Positions 13,833 through 23,480 of a stretch of DNA of 64,000 nt are shown piece by piece. Below the pieces are notes generated by a model. That model saw only the letters and a list, made by a program, of their open reading frames with translations. It was not told the origin of the DNA and did not search any database. This DNA comes from Staphylococcus equorum (GTDB lineage Bacteria > Bacillota > Bacilli > Staphylococcales > Staphylococcaceae), in contig NZ_LNNB01000009.1 in NCBI RefSeq assembly GCF_001747895.1, positions 682,001 to 746,000 of the forward strand. Reading direction: 5' to 3'. Position numbers and translations under genes: made by a program. How positions within the stretch are numbered: the stretch's first letter is position 1; the number at the start of each line of letters is the position of its first letter.

Positions 13833-14360
13833 CTATTCAATTACTACTGCATTTCTATCATCGATTTCTTCAAGAAAAACTGCCACAGCTTCTTCCCTTG
13901 CTGTTGGTATGTTTTTACCAACGAAGTCTGCACGTATCGGTAATTCTCGATGTCCTCGATCAACCAGTGTAGCTAACCCTATTTTCTTAGGTCTAGCGTA
14001 TTGTAACACTGCGTCTAAGGAAGCCCTCACCGTTCGTCCTGTATATAAAACATCATCAATGATAATTACGACTTGATTTGTAATATTAACATCAATTTCA
14101 TATGCGCTTTCTTCAGCTTCATTTATTGTCTGTTCTAAATCATCTCTAAATTGAGTGATATCAATCGTTCCAGTTGGTACAAGTTTCTCTTCTATGCGTT
14201 CAATTTTTTGTTGAATACGTCGCGCTAAAAATGCACCGCGCGTTTTAATACCTAGCAATATTAAATTATCAGTACCTTTATTATACTCTAAAATTTCATG
14301 TGCAATACGTGTCACCGTTCTTTGAATCGCTGCTTCATCCATAATAACTCGTTCTGACAT
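13833..14360 (-). CDS. pyrR: PyrR, bifunctional pyr attenuation regulator / uracil phosphoribosyltransferase
   Basis: From the ATG at 14360 this is a 175-residue protein beginning [24 protein letters not shown] lies 8 bases upstream, which decides this start over an in-frame GTG three codons earlier. The PRPP loop [17 protein letters not shown] is at about 93-109. When UMP is bound, PyrR binds the pyr leader RNA and favours termination; it also has weak UPRTase activity. It is the first gene of the operon, which is therefore autoregulated. Confidence 0.95.
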   Translation of the reverse strand: MSERVIMDEAAIQRTVTRIAHEILEYNKGTDNLILLGIKTRGAFLARRIQQKIERIEEKLVPTGTIDITQFRDDLEQTINEAEESAYEIDVNITNQVVIIIDDVLYTGRTVRASLDAVLQYARPKKIGLATLVDRGHRELPIRADFVGKNIPTAREEAVAVFLEEIDDRNAVVIE

Positions 14361-14410
14361 TTTAGGCACCTTCCTTAATTTGATAAATATCTATCTCATT
14401 TAATACAAAG

Positions 14411-14444
14411 AAAACCTCATGTCTTTATTAAGACATGAGGTTTA
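14411..14444 (-). terminator. Leader terminator of the pyr attenuator
   Basis: On the minus strand AAACCTCATGTCTT pairs perfectly with AAGACATGAGGTTT (14 bp, 4-base loop) and is followed by TTTTC. Its 5' arm can also pair with AAGACATG at 14615-14622, which creates the competing antiterminator. Confidence 0.85.
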
Positions 14445-14611
14445 GTTATAAGTTATCATAAACAAACAAGAGATTTATCTTCACTTAACTTAGATGCTTT
14501 CTCTACACAGGGATTTAACCGCTATGTTTCCCATTGCGCTGATAAACTTCAGCTACAACAGTGTTCATTTGCTTTCACAAACACACAATATGTTTATGTA
14601 CCTTATATTAA

Positions 14612-14655
14612 CTACATGTCTTCGAAGCCTCTCTGGACTTTCATTTAAAGACGTA
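14612..14655 (-). promoter_or_regulatory. PyrR-binding anti-antiterminator in the pyr leader RNA
   Basis: The minus-strand sequence AGTCCAGAGAGGCT at 14626-14639 matches the PyrR binding-loop consensus ARUCCNGNGAGGYU at every position. It is flanked by GTCTT (14648-14652 region) and AAGAC, which close a stem. PyrR-UMP stabilises this hairpin. That hides AAGACATG, which would otherwise pair with the 5' arm of the terminator at 14411-14444. This is the classic Bacillus-type pyr attenuator. Confidence 0.88.
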
Positions 14656-14678
14656 TGACGTTCTATTAAACTGTCACT

Positions 14679-14707
14679 ATACTACCATGAATACAATTCA
14701 CTTGCAA
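14679..14707 (-). promoter_or_regulatory. SigA-type promoter of the pyr operon
   Basis: Minus-strand TTGCAA (14702-14707), 17-base spacer, TAGTAT (14679-14684) preceded by an extended TGG. It lies directly upstream of the PyrR-binding hairpin, as required for attenuation of the whole operon. Confidence 0.6.
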
Positions 14708-14789
14708 GCGGTCAATTAAAATTCAAGTTAATCATTAGAAGATGTTTATTTCATTCATATGGTGATTTTTCTTGCTTATAAACAAACAT

Positions 14790-14830
14790 AAAAAAGCTAC
14801 TAGGTTCTAAATATAGAATTCTAGTAGCTT
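14790..14830. terminator. Terminator after the pseudouridine synthase gene
   Basis: AAGCTACTAG and CTAGTAGCTT flank a loop that pairs further (TTCTA/TAGAA). On the minus strand it ends in TTTTTTATG, so it stops transcription from rluD before the pyr promoter. Confidence 0.8.
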
Positions 14831-14885
14831 GTGCTTATATATTAACTTGAAATCTTCAAAACTTTATCTTTCAAGTTTATGCTTA

Positions 14886-15806
14886 TTATTTAGTATCACT
14901 TTTACGAATATCTGCTAATAATTGCTCAAAGTCTTCAGGGAGTGGTGTAGACTTTTCAATATATTCTTGTGTCACTGGGTGTTCAAAACCAATGATACCT
15001 GCATGTAGTGCTTGTCCACCAATATTCAGGGTTTTCTTCTGTCCATATTTTGGATCACCTACAAGAGGGAATCCAATATATTTCATATGTACACGTATTT
15101 GGTGTGTACGCCCTGTTTCTAATTCACATTCTACTAAAGTATAATTGTTAAAATGCTCTAATACATTAAAATGTGTAACCGCTTCTTTACCATCATCAAC
15201 CACTGCCATTGATTGACGATCGTTTTTATTTCTACCAATTGGTGCCTCTATTGTACCGTAATCATGCGGTATATTGCCGTGAACAAGTGCTACGTATTTA
15301 CGTGTCACAGTTTTCTTAACTAATTGATCCACTAAACTACGATGTGCAATATCATTTTTGGCTACCATTAATAGACCAGATGTGTCTTTATCAATACGGT
15401 GTACAATACCTGGACGTACTTCACCATTAATGCCAGATAAATTTTTCATTTGATACATTAAACCATTTACAAGTGTCCCTGTTGAATGCCCAGCTGAAGG
15501 ATGCACCACAATGCCTTTAGGTTTATAGACGATTGCTACATCATCATCTTCATAATATATATCTAAATTTAAATTTTCTGGATTGATATCTGCTTCTACA
15601 ATTTCTTTTTCAGTTACTACAATATGGTCGTTTAACTTCGTCTTATAATTTGGCTTAATTAGCTTATCATTTACTTTTACAAGTGATAATTTAATCCAAT
15701 CTTGGATCTGTGTACGTGACCAATCTGAATTGAATTCAGGTAATACTTTGTCGATACGCTGGCCTGCGTCATCTTTATTTTCTATTTTATACTCATGTAT
15801 AGTCAT
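14886..15806 (-). CDS. rluD: RluA/RluD-family pseudouridine synthase
   Basis: A 306-residue protein with an N-terminal S4 RNA-binding domain (about 14-75: QRIDKVLPEFNSDWSRTQIQ) and an RluA catalytic domain. The motif PGIVHRIDKDTSGLLMVAKN at about 131-150 holds the catalytic Asp. The family isomerises uridines in 23S rRNA; the exact targets in staphylococci are inferred from RluD. It follows lspA by 12 bases, a pairing (lspA-ylyB) conserved in Firmicutes. Confidence 0.88.
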   Translation of the reverse strand: MTIHEYKIENKDDAGQRIDKVLPEFNSDWSRTQIQDWIKLSLVKVNDKLIKPNYKTKLNDHIVVTEKEIVEADINPENLNLDIYYEDDDVAIVYKPKGIVVHPSAGHSTGTLVNGLMYQMKNLSGINGEVRPGIVHRIDKDTSGLLMVAKNDIAHRSLVDQLVKKTVTRKYVALVHGNIPHDYGTIEAPIGRNKNDRQSMAVVDDGKEAVTHFNVLEHFNNYTLVECELETGRTHQIRVHMKYIGFPLVGDPKYGQKKTLNIGGQALHAGIIGFEHPVTQEYIEKSTPLPEDFEQLLADIRKSDTK

Positions 15807-15818
15807 GCAAAATCTCTC

Positions 15819-16295
15819 CTATTCTTCGTTCTTCATATCTGTTAACAAAGCGATAATAATTAACAAAACGCCTATCGTCAAACTAGAGTCAGCTACATTA
15901 AATATTGGGAAGTTATAACCAAATATATATGTGTCAATAAAGTCAACAACTTCGCCGTGCAACACGCGATCAATAAAGTTACCTAAAGCACCTGCAAATA
16001 ATAAACTAATAGCGATTTGCATTAACAAACTGTGTTTTGCTTCTTTAATATAAAATACAATGAGCACTACGAGTATAATAACTGTAATTATATAGAAAAA
16101 GCCCATCTTCCCGCTCATAATACCCCAAGCGGCACCATCATTTCTGTGAGAAGTTATATTTAAAAAGTTGGGAATAACTTCAAATGTTTCTCCAACCTTC
16201 ATTGAACTAGCAACAATAAATTTTGTGATTTGATCTAATATTAATATAACGATTGTTATGAATAAAGAAATACCAATATAGTACGGACGTTTCAT
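15819..16295 (-). CDS. lspA: Lipoprotein signal peptidase (signal peptidase II)
   Basis: From the ATG at 16295 it is 158 residues, beginning MKRPYYIGISLFITIVILIL. AGGAGGT seven bases upstream decides this start against a longer frame. Four membrane helices are visible. The two catalytic aspartates are in GNFIDRVLHGEVVDF and FNVADSSLTIG. It removes signal peptides from diacylglyceryl-prolipoproteins in the membrane. Usual length for the family. Confidence 0.95.
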   Translation of the reverse strand: MKRPYYIGISLFITIVILILDQITKFIVASSMKVGETFEVIPNFLNITSHRNDGAAWGIMSGKMGFFYIITVIILVVLIVFYIKEAKHSLLMQIAISLLFAGALGNFIDRVLHGEVVDFIDTYIFGYNFPIFNVADSSLTIGVLLIIIALLTDMKNEE

Positions 16296-16454
16296 GTCTG
16301 TACCTCCTATTCTAATCTCAGTCGCTTTTACAACATCTTTCATTATATCCTAATCAAACTTATAAAAAAAGTTACAGTTTGAATATCTGGTAAAAAAGTT
16401 ACATTATTAATACTTAAAACGCTAATATTATTCACATAGACAATAAACCAATTA

Positions 16455-16516
16455 AAAAATCATCTACATTTAACAATCAAACGGCTCACCATGTTGCCTA
16501 GTTTTAAATGTAGATG
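16455..16516 (-). terminator. Hairpin with minus-strand T-run
   Basis: CATCTACATTTAA (16461-16473) pairs with TTAAATGTAGATG (16504-16516). Read on the minus strand it is followed by ATTTTTTAATT. It may end transcripts coming from the CHAP gene before lspA. Confidence 0.55.
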
Positions 16517-16610
16517 AAATATTTTATGTTGATGTAATAACAGTATGATATAGAAGCGCCTACACCCAGCATATGTTTCAACATGAGTTGAATACTGCAA
16601 GTTGAAGTTG

Positions 16611-17036
16611 TGCCCGCGGAAAGCATGCACAAGTACTGTAACAAAATAAAAAACTATACAAATATATATTAAATAAATCTTGCTATTAAAAATATAGTCA
16701 TGAGTTATCGAAAATATATTTCATATTATTTTACTATTAAATCAAGGTAACGACTTGTGCTGACTCCTGCGGGAAAAGCACGTGCCGAAGACTACAGGCT
16801 AAGGCTGTGCCCGCGGAAAGCATGCTCAAGTACTGTTACAAAATAAAAAACTATACAAATATATATTAAATAAATCTTGCTATTAAAAATATAGTCATGA
16901 GTTATCGAAAACATATTTCATATTATTTTGCTATTAAATCAAGGTAGCGACTTGTGCTGACTCCTGCGGGAAAAGCACGTGCCGAAGACTACAGGATGAG
17001 GCTGTGCCCGCGGAAAGCATGCACAAGTACTACCTG
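16611..17036. repeat. 197-bp tandem duplication with GC-rich palindromic elements
   Basis: The sequence TGCCCGCGGAAAGCATGC recurs (with one base change in the middle copy) at 16611, 16808 and 17005, exactly 197 bases apart. The AT-rich part between (ACTATACAAATATATATTAA and following) is repeated with few differences. Inside each unit lies an element of about 85 bp (16752-16836 and 16949-17033), an imperfect palindrome: ACTTGTGC...CCTGCGGG on one side and CCCGCGGAAAGC...CAAGT on the other. A decayed third element is at about 16560-16620. GC-rich palindromes of this look are known as intergenic repeats in staphylococci. No coding potential is seen. Confidence 0.85.
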
Positions 17037-17051
17037 TATATACTATTATGT

Positions 17052-17525
17052 TTAAACACTTGCGTTTTTCTTAGGATGGATATATTTATAATCTTTAACT
17101 TCGTCTTTCGTTATAATTCGGTTTGATATTTCAAAAGGCTTGTTATAATTCATTTCACTCACTTCTAATGAACCATTGTCATTTCGTTGTTCAATATAAG
17201 CTACATGACCATACTCACCTTCAGCAGTCTGTAAAATGCTCCCTACCTTAGGTGATTGATTTACTTTATAGTCACTTTTTTGTGCAAACGATGCCCAATA
17301 CTTTGCGTCGTTCCAATTTTTCCCTATTTTCATACCATCTTCTCTTACTTTTTCAAAGACGTAGTGCGTGCATTGTCCTTTAGTATACGTATTATATTTC
17401 ATTGGATCTAACGACCAAAAATGATTTGTTGGCTCAGTCATATCTTGGTTATCTAATCCTTCATATGCGGCAGCAACAATAATAATAGTACTTATCGCAA
17501 ACATCGTACCAAGTCTTTTTTTCAT
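17052..17525 (-). CDS. CHAP-domain protein with N-terminal signal/anchor, probable peptidoglycan hydrolase
   Basis: From the ATG at 17525 it is 157 residues. The start MKKRLGTMFAISTIIIVAAA is a signal peptide or membrane anchor; no clear cleavage motif follows. The rest is a CHAP domain: nucleophile Cys in YTKGQCTHYVFEKV (about residue 53), GKNWNDAKYWASFA, and the catalytic His in GEYGHVAYIEQ. This is the SsaA/Sle1-type amidase/endopeptidase fold acting on cell-wall peptides. It has no LysM or SH3b binding domain. Shine-Dalgarno AGGTCG is weak. The coding frame opens within the end of the VOC gene upstream, so the two may be coupled. Confidence 0.82.
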   Translation of the reverse strand: MKKRLGTMFAISTIIIVAAAYEGLDNQDMTEPTNHFWSLDPMKYNTYTKGQCTHYVFEKVREDGMKIGKNWNDAKYWASFAQKSDYKVNQSPKVGSILQTAEGEYGHVAYIEQRNDNGSLEVSEMNYNKPFEISNRIITKDEVKDYKYIHPKKNASV

Positions 17526-17529
17526 TAAT

Positions 17530-18324
17530 TCACACGACCTTATTATAATTAAATCGAAATTGTATACCATCTGGGCCTGTTAATAATTTGTGAGTAGTTT
17601 CAGGGTAATGAAAATCAATAATTGCTAAACCATATGTTCTATTATTTTCAATTCGTTTAATACTTGATAGCCAATTATTAACCACTAAATGTTGGTGATA
17701 ACCATTAGAGGATAAGTAAAATGCGCCATCTGTTTCTAATGATGATGTTTCAAGTCCGAAATAATTATTATAGTACTGCTTTACTTTGCTTAAATCAATC
17801 GATTTTAAATTCAAATATCCAATGACGCTTTCATCTGGAATACCTTGCCATTTTTCATTTGAAGTAAACGTTAATAAATTTGGCACGTTAATCGGTTGTG
17901 TTTCAAGCACTACTTTTTCATCTTCAAATAACCAGTCTTCAATTGGATTATCAACATAAAATTCTAATCCATTGCTTTCAGGGTCTTCTAAATATAATGA
18001 GGTCGTCACATCATGCTCTCCACCATGTACTGGAATACCCGCTTCACTTATTTGAACAAGCAAATCTGCAAGGTCTGTCTTTGCAGGCAACCTAATCGCC
18101 AAGTGAAATAATCCTGCTTCTGAACGTAATGGCTCTCTGCCCTGTATAACTTGATTAAAAGTCATAAAATGATTTAAATTACCAATCTCATATTGGATTG
18201 TTGAATAAGATTCATTTACTACATTCATACCTATGATATTTTCATAAAATTGTTTCATTTCATCTTTATCTCTAACATTTAACGTAATGCCATTTACAAA
18301 ATGTGCGCTTTGACTATGGAACAT
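17530..18324 (-). CDS. Two-domain VOC protein, CatE/ring-cleavage dioxygenase-like
   Basis: From ATG 18324 it is 264 residues, beginning MFHSQSAHFVNGITLNVRDK. AAAGGTG six bases upstream supports this ATG over an in-frame GTG. Two glyoxalase-fold modules (about 7-130 and 155-264) are seen, with metal-ligand candidates His in GLFHLAIRL and Glu in NGLEFYVDNP. It resembles Firmicute CatE-like proteins annotated as catechol-2,3-dioxygenase; the real substrate is unknown. Confidence 0.8.
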   Translation of the reverse strand: MFHSQSAHFVNGITLNVRDKDEMKQFYENIIGMNVVNESYSTIQYEIGNLNHFMTFNQVIQGREPLRSEAGLFHLAIRLPAKTDLADLLVQISEAGIPVHGGEHDVTTSLYLEDPESNGLEFYVDNPIEDWLFEDEKVVLETQPINVPNLLTFTSNEKWQGIPDESVIGYLNLKSIDLSKVKQYYNNYFGLETSSLETDGAFYLSSNGYHQHLVVNNWLSSIKRIENNRTYGLAIIDFHYPETTHKLLTGPDGIQFRFNYNKVV

Positions 18325-18452
18325 GTATAACACCTTTCTAAAACTCTAATAAATTCAGTATACTTGAAATCCATTTTTATACATTAAAAAAGCTCATTCA
18401 ATACTATTATTTTTATTTATTTCTTCATAATTATCTTAGGAGTTCAAACATG

Positions 18453-18487
18453 AAAAGAGCCTGAGACAAAATACATGTCTCAGACTC
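18453..18487 (-). terminator. Terminator of ileS
   Basis: Minus strand GAGTCTGAGACA pairs with TGTCTCAGGCTC, then TTTTC. This is the GAGACA/TGTCTC hairpin type frequent after staphylococcal genes. Confidence 0.8.
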
Positions 18488-18515
18488 AATTATTAATAAT
18501 TGATGGTGCTACGTT

Positions 18516-21266
18516 TTATACGAGTGTCTTTACAACTTCTTGACAACGCGGACATAAATCATCAAGTTCGCCAACTGAACCGAGTTCTTCACTATAATTC
18601 CAACAACGTTGACATTTTTCACCATGCGCGTGTTCAATACGGATATCACCATATTGATAAGCCACACCGTTTTCAACTGATTCCACTACTTCTGCTTGAG
18701 AAGTGATGAATAACTGCTGTAAATCAGAGAATTGTTGTAAAAATGATGTTGCATCAAAGTTCTCATTACTGCCAATTATAACTTTAGCTTCTAACGATTT
18801 ACCAATTACTTTTTCACCACGTGCTGCTTCTAATGCACGGTTAACGTCATCACGTAAATTCATAAATGTATTCCATCTATCTAAAAATTCACGGTCAACT
18901 TCAGTGCGTTCTGGCATACGAGTTAAGTGAATACTTTCTTCTTCAACATGAGGAATATGAGACCACACTTCTTCAGCAGTATGCACTAAGATTGGTGCTA
19001 ATAGTTTCGTCATATCCACTACAATTTGGTATAACACTGTTTGCATACTACGACGTTTATGAGAATCACGTTCTTCAATATATAAAATATCTTTACCATA
19101 ATCTAAATAGAAATTACTTAGTTCTACGTTAATAAAGTTTTGAACTTCTTGATAGATGTCTAAGTAGTCATAGTTATCATAATGATCTAAAGTATTTGCT
19201 GTAAATTCACGTAGTCTATTTAATAGATATTTATCTACTTCTAATAAATCTGCTTCAGCTAATGCATCGGTAGCAGGGTTATAATCACTCACGTTCCCTA
19301 ACATAAATCTTAATGTATTTCTGATTTTACGATACACATCAGAAGTTTGTTTTAAGATTTCATCTGAGATACGAACGTCAGCTAAGTAATCAACACTACT
19401 TACCCAAAGTCGTGCAATATCTGCACCTTTTTGTTTAACAATTTGATCTGGCACAATCACGTTACCTAATGATTTACTCATTTTTTTACCTGATCCGTCC
19501 ATAACAAAACCGTGAGATAAGAGCATTTTATATGGTGATTTACCTCTTGTCGCAACAGAAGTTGTGATTGATGAGTTAAACCAACCACGGTATTGGTCAC
19601 TACCTTCAATGTATAAATCAGCTGGATAAGATAGTTCCGGGCGGCCTTCTAAAACGCCTCTGTGAGAAGAACCAGAATCAAACCAAACGTCCATAATATC
19701 TGTTTCTTTAGTAAATTCACCATTTGGACTACTTGGGTGTGTAAATCCTTCTGGTAATAAATCTTTTGCATCACGTTCAAACCAAACATTAGAACCAAAT
19801 GTTTCAAATAAATCTGCAACATGATTAACAGTTTCGTTTGTCATGATGATGTCACCATTTTCAGCATAAAATACTGGTAATGGTACGCCCCATACACGTT
19901 GACGTGAAATAACCCATTCACCACGGTCACGGATCATATTGAAGATACGTGTTTTACCCCAATCTACTTTAAAATCAGTTACTTCGATTGCATCTAAGAT
20001 ATCTTGACGTACTTTATCAATAGAAGCAAACCATTGTGGCGTTGCTCTGAAGATAACAGGTTTTTTCGTACGCCAATCATGAGGATAACTATGTGTGATA
20101 AATTCTAAATTTAATAAAGCGTCTTTTTCTTTTAACACATCCGTAATTGCTTTATTAGCTTTGTCATAGAACATACCTTCAAATTGACCAGCTTCTTCTG
20201 TAAAGACACCTTTATCATCAACTGGGCTAATTACAGGTAATTTGTACTTCTGACCAACGATATAGTCATCTTCACCATGACCAGGCGCTGTATGAACACA
20301 ACCTGTACCAGCATCAGTAGTAACATGTAAGCCATTGATAACCAATGAAACACGGTCAACAAATGGATGTTGTGTTTCCACATACTCTAATTCGCTACCT
20401 TTAAATTCTTTTTCTAATTCAAGCGTGTTTTCATCCCAGCCTAATGCTTCAACAACATCACTCGCTAAGTCTTTACCGATAATGTATTTTTTACCATTCA
20501 CATTATATTGACCATAAGTTAAATCAGGATGTACTGTAATCGCTACGTTAGAAGGTAATGTCCATGGTGTTGTTGTCCAAATGATGAATTTTGCATCTGA
20601 ATCTACAACGCCCTTACCATCTTTAACATCAAATGCTACGTAGATAGAAGCCGAACGTTTATCTTGATATTCTATTTCTGCTTCTGCAAGTGAAGATTCA
20701 CTTGATGGTGACCAATATACAGGTTTTTTACCTTTATAAATTAATCCTTTGTCTGCCATTTCGCCAAATAAACGAATTTGCGCTGCTTCATATTCTGGTT
20801 TTAACGTGATATATGGATTATCAAAATCACCTTTAACACCTAAACGTTTAAAATCTTTTTTCTGATTTTCAATTTGTTCTAAAGCAAATGCTTCACATTT
20901 TTTTCTGAATTCAGCAATAGATAATTCTTTACGTTTAACACCTTTTTTAGTTAGTGCTTGTTCAATAGGTAAACCGTGCGTATCCCAACCTGGGACGTAA
21001 GGTGCATAAAAACCACGCATTGATTTATATCTAATCATCATGTCTTTTAAGATTTTATTCAGTGCATGTCCCATATGCAAATTACCATTAGCGTATGGTG
21101 GGCCATCATGTAAAATGTATGATGGATTCCCTTCATTTTTATCTAACACTTTTTGATAAATGTTTTGAGCTTCCCATTCTTCTTGGATTTTAGGTTCTTT
21201 ATTTGGTAACCCTCCGCGCATTGGGAAATCTGTTTTTGGCATTAATAACGTTTCTTTATAATCCAT
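18516..21266 (-). CDS. ileS: Isoleucyl-tRNA synthetase
   Basis: From ATG 21266 (AAGGAGTG six bases upstream) it is 916 residues, beginning [20 protein letters not shown]. The class I HIGH motif appears as GNLHMGHAL (about 61-69) and the KMSKS loop as [10 protein letters not shown] (about 594-603). WDTHGLPIE is a typical synthetase motif. The C-terminal zinc site has CQRCW and CPRCQ. It charges tRNA-Ile in the cytoplasm and has the CP1 editing insertion. It is the housekeeping type by length and C-terminal zinc finger. Regulated by the T-box leader upstream. Confidence 0.96.
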   Translation of the reverse strand: MDYKETLLMPKTDFPMRGGLPNKEPKIQEEWEAQNIYQKVLDKNEGNPSYILHDGPPYANGNLHMGHALNKILKDMMIRYKSMRGFYAPYVPGWDTHGLPIEQALTKKGVKRKELSIAEFRKKCEAFALEQIENQKKDFKRLGVKGDFDNPYITLKPEYEAAQIRLFGEMADKGLIYKGKKPVYWSPSSESSLAEAEIEYQDKRSASIYVAFDVKDGKGVVDSDAKFIIWTTTPWTLPSNVAITVHPDLTYGQYNVNGKKYIIGKDLASDVVEALGWDENTLELEKEFKGSELEYVETQHPFVDRVSLVINGLHVTTDAGTGCVHTAPGHGEDDYIVGQKYKLPVISPVDDKGVFTEEAGQFEGMFYDKANKAITDVLKEKDALLNLEFITHSYPHDWRTKKPVIFRATPQWFASIDKVRQDILDAIEVTDFKVDWGKTRIFNMIRDRGEWVISRQRVWGVPLPVFYAENGDIIMTNETVNHVADLFETFGSNVWFERDAKDLLPEGFTHPSSPNGEFTKETDIMDVWFDSGSSHRGVLEGRPELSYPADLYIEGSDQYRGWFNSSITTSVATRGKSPYKMLLSHGFVMDGSGKKMSKSLGNVIVPDQIVKQKGADIARLWVSSVDYLADVRISDEILKQTSDVYRKIRNTLRFMLGNVSDYNPATDALAEADLLEVDKYLLNRLREFTANTLDHYDNYDYLDIYQEVQNFINVELSNFYLDYGKDILYIEERDSHKRRSMQTVLYQIVVDMTKLLAPILVHTAEEVWSHIPHVEEESIHLTRMPERTEVDREFLDRWNTFMNLRDDVNRALEAARGEKVIGKSLEAKVIIGSNENFDATSFLQQFSDLQQLFITSQAEVVESVENGVAYQYGDIRIEHAHGEKCQRCWNYSEELGSVGELDDLCPRCQEVVKTLV

Positions 21267-21317
21267 TTTATACACTCCTTGTTCCGATTTTCATACTAAA
21301 TTCAATTCATTCGTACA

Positions 21318-21508
21318 ATAAAAAGAACCCTAAGTTCAATTAACAGGGACGATTAATACCGCGTTACCACCCTGATTAACTCAACTTAGAGTTCTCTCAT
21401 TGTTCATATATTTTTTTAAAATAACAGTGATATAAACATCTTACATATGAAAGGCTCTCACTGTCCCTAACTCGCTTTGATATGCAAAGAGATGCTTACG
21501 CGTCTGTT
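21318..21508 (-). promoter_or_regulatory. T-box riboswitch upstream of ileS
   Basis: On the minus strand the T-box sequence AGGGTGGTAACGCGG (21359-21373) differs at one position from AGGGUGGNACCGCG; its UGGU can pair with an uncharged tRNA ending ACCA. A terminator follows: AGAACTCTAAGTT (21383-21395) with AACTTAGGGTTCT (21324-21336), then TTTTTAT. Stem I starts near 21508 (AACAG) and closes with CTGTT; just before it the sequence TATATCACTG holds an ATC isoleucine codon (21429-21431) in the right place to be the specifier. Uncharged tRNA-Ile should favour readthrough. Confidence 0.9.
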
Positions 21509-21522
21509 ATTTATATTAATTA

Positions 21523-22140
21523 CTATTTTTTATCTGTTTCAGTATTTGTAGCCTGAGCGTCTGCTTCTGCAGTACTATCTGCTTCTGCTTTCGCTTTCAT
21601 CGCTTTTTCTTCTTCAGTCAAATCATTTTCATGTAAATGATTAATATTCTCTTGAGTTACTTGTTCAGAATCAAGATCATAATTTAATAAATAATCCCAA
21701 TCTTCGCTTTTTAGTAAATCAAGTTGAGCCTCAACTAACATACGGAAACGTGATCTAAATATTTTTGATTGGCGTTTCATGTCTTCAGTTTGGAATGAAA
21801 GACGACGTGCTTTTTCAACTGCATCATTAACGATTTTATTAGCTTCACTTTGTGCTTTAGAAACTGTTGCTTCAGCATCTTTAGTTGCAGCTAATTTTGT
21901 TTCTTCCCCAGCTTGTTTCGCATGAATTAAAGCATCACTTACAGATTGATGAACATCTTTATAAGACTGGATGTTTGTATCTTTATCTTCAATGACTTTC
22001 TCTAATTGCTTTTTGTCTTCTTTTAAACGTTCAATTTCGTTACTTAGTTGTTCTAAATAGCTTTCAACCTCAGTTGGTTCAAAACCAGTTTTTACGCGTG
22101 TAAAGTCTTTGTTTTTTATTTCATTTGGTGTAAAAGGCAT
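21523..22140 (-). CDS. divIVA: DivIVA cell division/polarity protein
   Basis: A 205-residue coiled-coil protein. The N-terminus MPFTPNEIKNKDFTRVKTGF is the conserved DivIVA membrane-binding segment, followed by VESYLEQLSNEIERL heptads (about 28-75) and a second coiled coil (about 80-140). The C-terminus is an acidic, Ala/Glu/Asp/Thr-rich tail. In staphylococci it marks septa and binds division and segregation proteins. AAGGAGG lies before the ATG. It ends the ylm-divIVA series. Confidence 0.95.
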   Translation of the reverse strand: MPFTPNEIKNKDFTRVKTGFEPTEVESYLEQLSNEIERLKEDKKQLEKVIEDKDTNIQSYKDVHQSVSDALIHAKQAGEETKLAATKDAEATVSKAQSEANKIVNDAVEKARRLSFQTEDMKRQSKIFRSRFRMLVEAQLDLLKSEDWDYLLNYDLDSEQVTQENINHLHENDLTEEEKAMKAKAEADSTAEADAQATNTETDKK

Positions 22141-22291
22141 GCGTTATCCTCCTTCTATAATACACTATTTTAGCACTTCTTTAAATATCTGAAATAGTGC
22201 TTTATGTCTATATTTTCTATTTTTTTATTTGTATGCATTTTTATTGATTGAAATCTAATTTGACTTGTTTATACGTTAGATAAGTATAACA

Positions 22292-23071
22292 TTATTTGAA
22301 TAAAGTTTTATACGAAATTCTTACTTTATCTTTTTTAGTTTTACCACCAATATCAGTAATCATTGCTCTACCATAACCTTGGATTGACAATAAGTCACCA
22401 CTATCAAGTTGAAAATCTGTAGCGTCAATCATTGTATGATTGACCTTGACACGCTTTTTATCAATTAATTGTTTAGCAATTGTACGCGATTTGCGAATCA
22501 TTTCTTTTAGGATGACATCTAAACGCAAACCACTCACAGTAGTTTCATATGTTTGCCAATGCTCTTTTGATTGTATCATATCTTTTATAGGAATAGAATT
22601 AAGTTTAACTGTAGCACCCTTAATTCTATTTAGCTCTAACATAATATAAGATTCCAATTGCTTTGTCAAAGTAAATTGAATTGAGTCATCTACAATAATA
22701 TCTCCTAATTGCTCTCTTTCTATCCCTAAAGACATAATTGTTCCTAATATATGTTGATGTTGTAGCGTTACAAACTTTTGAGGATAGTCTATTTCAAGCA
22801 ATACAATTTCAAACAGTTCTTCTTCTGGCACAAAATAATCAGGCGCAACAATAGCCCTTTTGCGTTCTGCATAAGGCCCACCAAAGTATGTCACTTCTAA
22901 ATCACCATAGCTACCGACTATGACACTCATAATATATTGTCCACGTGGATCTAGAAATGGTGTTAATATAGGCGCATACTGCTCATTCGCACGATTACAC
23001 TTATCCATAAGTTGATCTATTAATTCATGTTCTTCTTTTCTAAAATGCTGGTAAATATCGATGCTAATCAC
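22292..23071 (-). CDS. ylmH: YlmH, S4-domain RNA-binding protein
   Basis: About 259 residues from a GTG at 23071. The start is uncertain: the longer frame begins inside a hairpin (23083-23120), so I prefer the downstream GTG, although its GGAG is unusually close. Motifs: ISIDIYQHFRKEEHELIDQL at the N-terminus and a C-terminal S4 domain (about 180-240: GLRLDVILKEMIRKSRTIAK). Recent work on B. subtilis places YlmH in ribosome quality control alongside RqcH. It lies in the conserved sepF-ylmG-ylmH-divIVA order. Confidence 0.85.
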   Translation of the reverse strand: MISIDIYQHFRKEEHELIDQLMDKCNRANEQYAPILTPFLDPRGQYIMSVIVGSYGDLEVTYFGGPYAERKRAIVAPDYFVPEEELFEIVLLEIDYPQKFVTLQHQHILGTIMSLGIEREQLGDIIVDDSIQFTLTKQLESYIMLELNRIKGATVKLNSIPIKDMIQSKEHWQTYETTVSGLRLDVILKEMIRKSRTIAKQLIDKKRVKVNHTMIDATDFQLDSGDLLSIQGYGRAMITDIGGKTKKDKVRISYKTLFK

Positions 23072-23082
23072 TCCACATACAA

Positions 23083-23122
23083 GAGAAAGCACCTCGCGTC
23101 ATACAACGTTAGGTGCTTCTCA
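23083..23122 (-). terminator. Hairpin between ylmG and ylmH
   Basis: Minus strand GAGAAGCACCT pairs with AGGTGCTTTCTC around about 16 bases. The following sequence (TTGTATG) lacks a real T-run, so it may be a partial terminator or a translation-shaping structure over the ylmH start. Confidence 0.45.
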
Positions 23123-23177
23123 TTTATTTTATACATTAGTTATAATTAAACTTAAATTCTATTTAACGTAAATTTAT

Positions 23178-23468
23178 TTAAGCTAAATTACTCAAAATTA
23201 GATTAAAAATACTTGCTAAACCTGATCTGAATAAGACAAGTACAATTATTGCTACAATTGATGATATATCAATCATACCAATTGGAGGAATAATTTTACG
23301 GAACTGTTCTAAAAATGGTTCATAGATTTTAGCCAAAAATTGACCGAATTTATTTTCTCGTGCATTAGGTATCCATGACATAAAGAAATAAACAATCATT
23401 CCGTAATAATAAATTTGAACCAAGAATAAAATAAAACTAAATATACTTCCTAATAAACCTATATCCAT
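23178..23468 (-). CDS. ylmG: YlmG, YggT-family membrane protein
   Basis: A 96-residue protein with two hydrophobic blocks (about 8-30 and 66-90) separated by the conserved SWIPNARENKFGQFLAKIYE and EPFLEQFRKIIPPIGMIDIS, typical of YggT. The family is linked to division and membrane organisation by genomic context. It follows sepF by 12 bases. Confidence 0.92.
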   Translation of the reverse strand: MDIGLLGSIFSFILFLVQIYYYGMIVYFFMSWIPNARENKFGQFLAKIYEPFLEQFRKIIPPIGMIDISSIVAIIVLVLFRSGLASIFNLILSNLA

Positions 23469-23480
23469 TTATTATTACCT

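Noticed and set aside
16611..17036. Possible CRISPR array
   Set aside because: The unit is 197 bases with duplicated spacer sequence, not short repeats with unique spacers; no cas genes.
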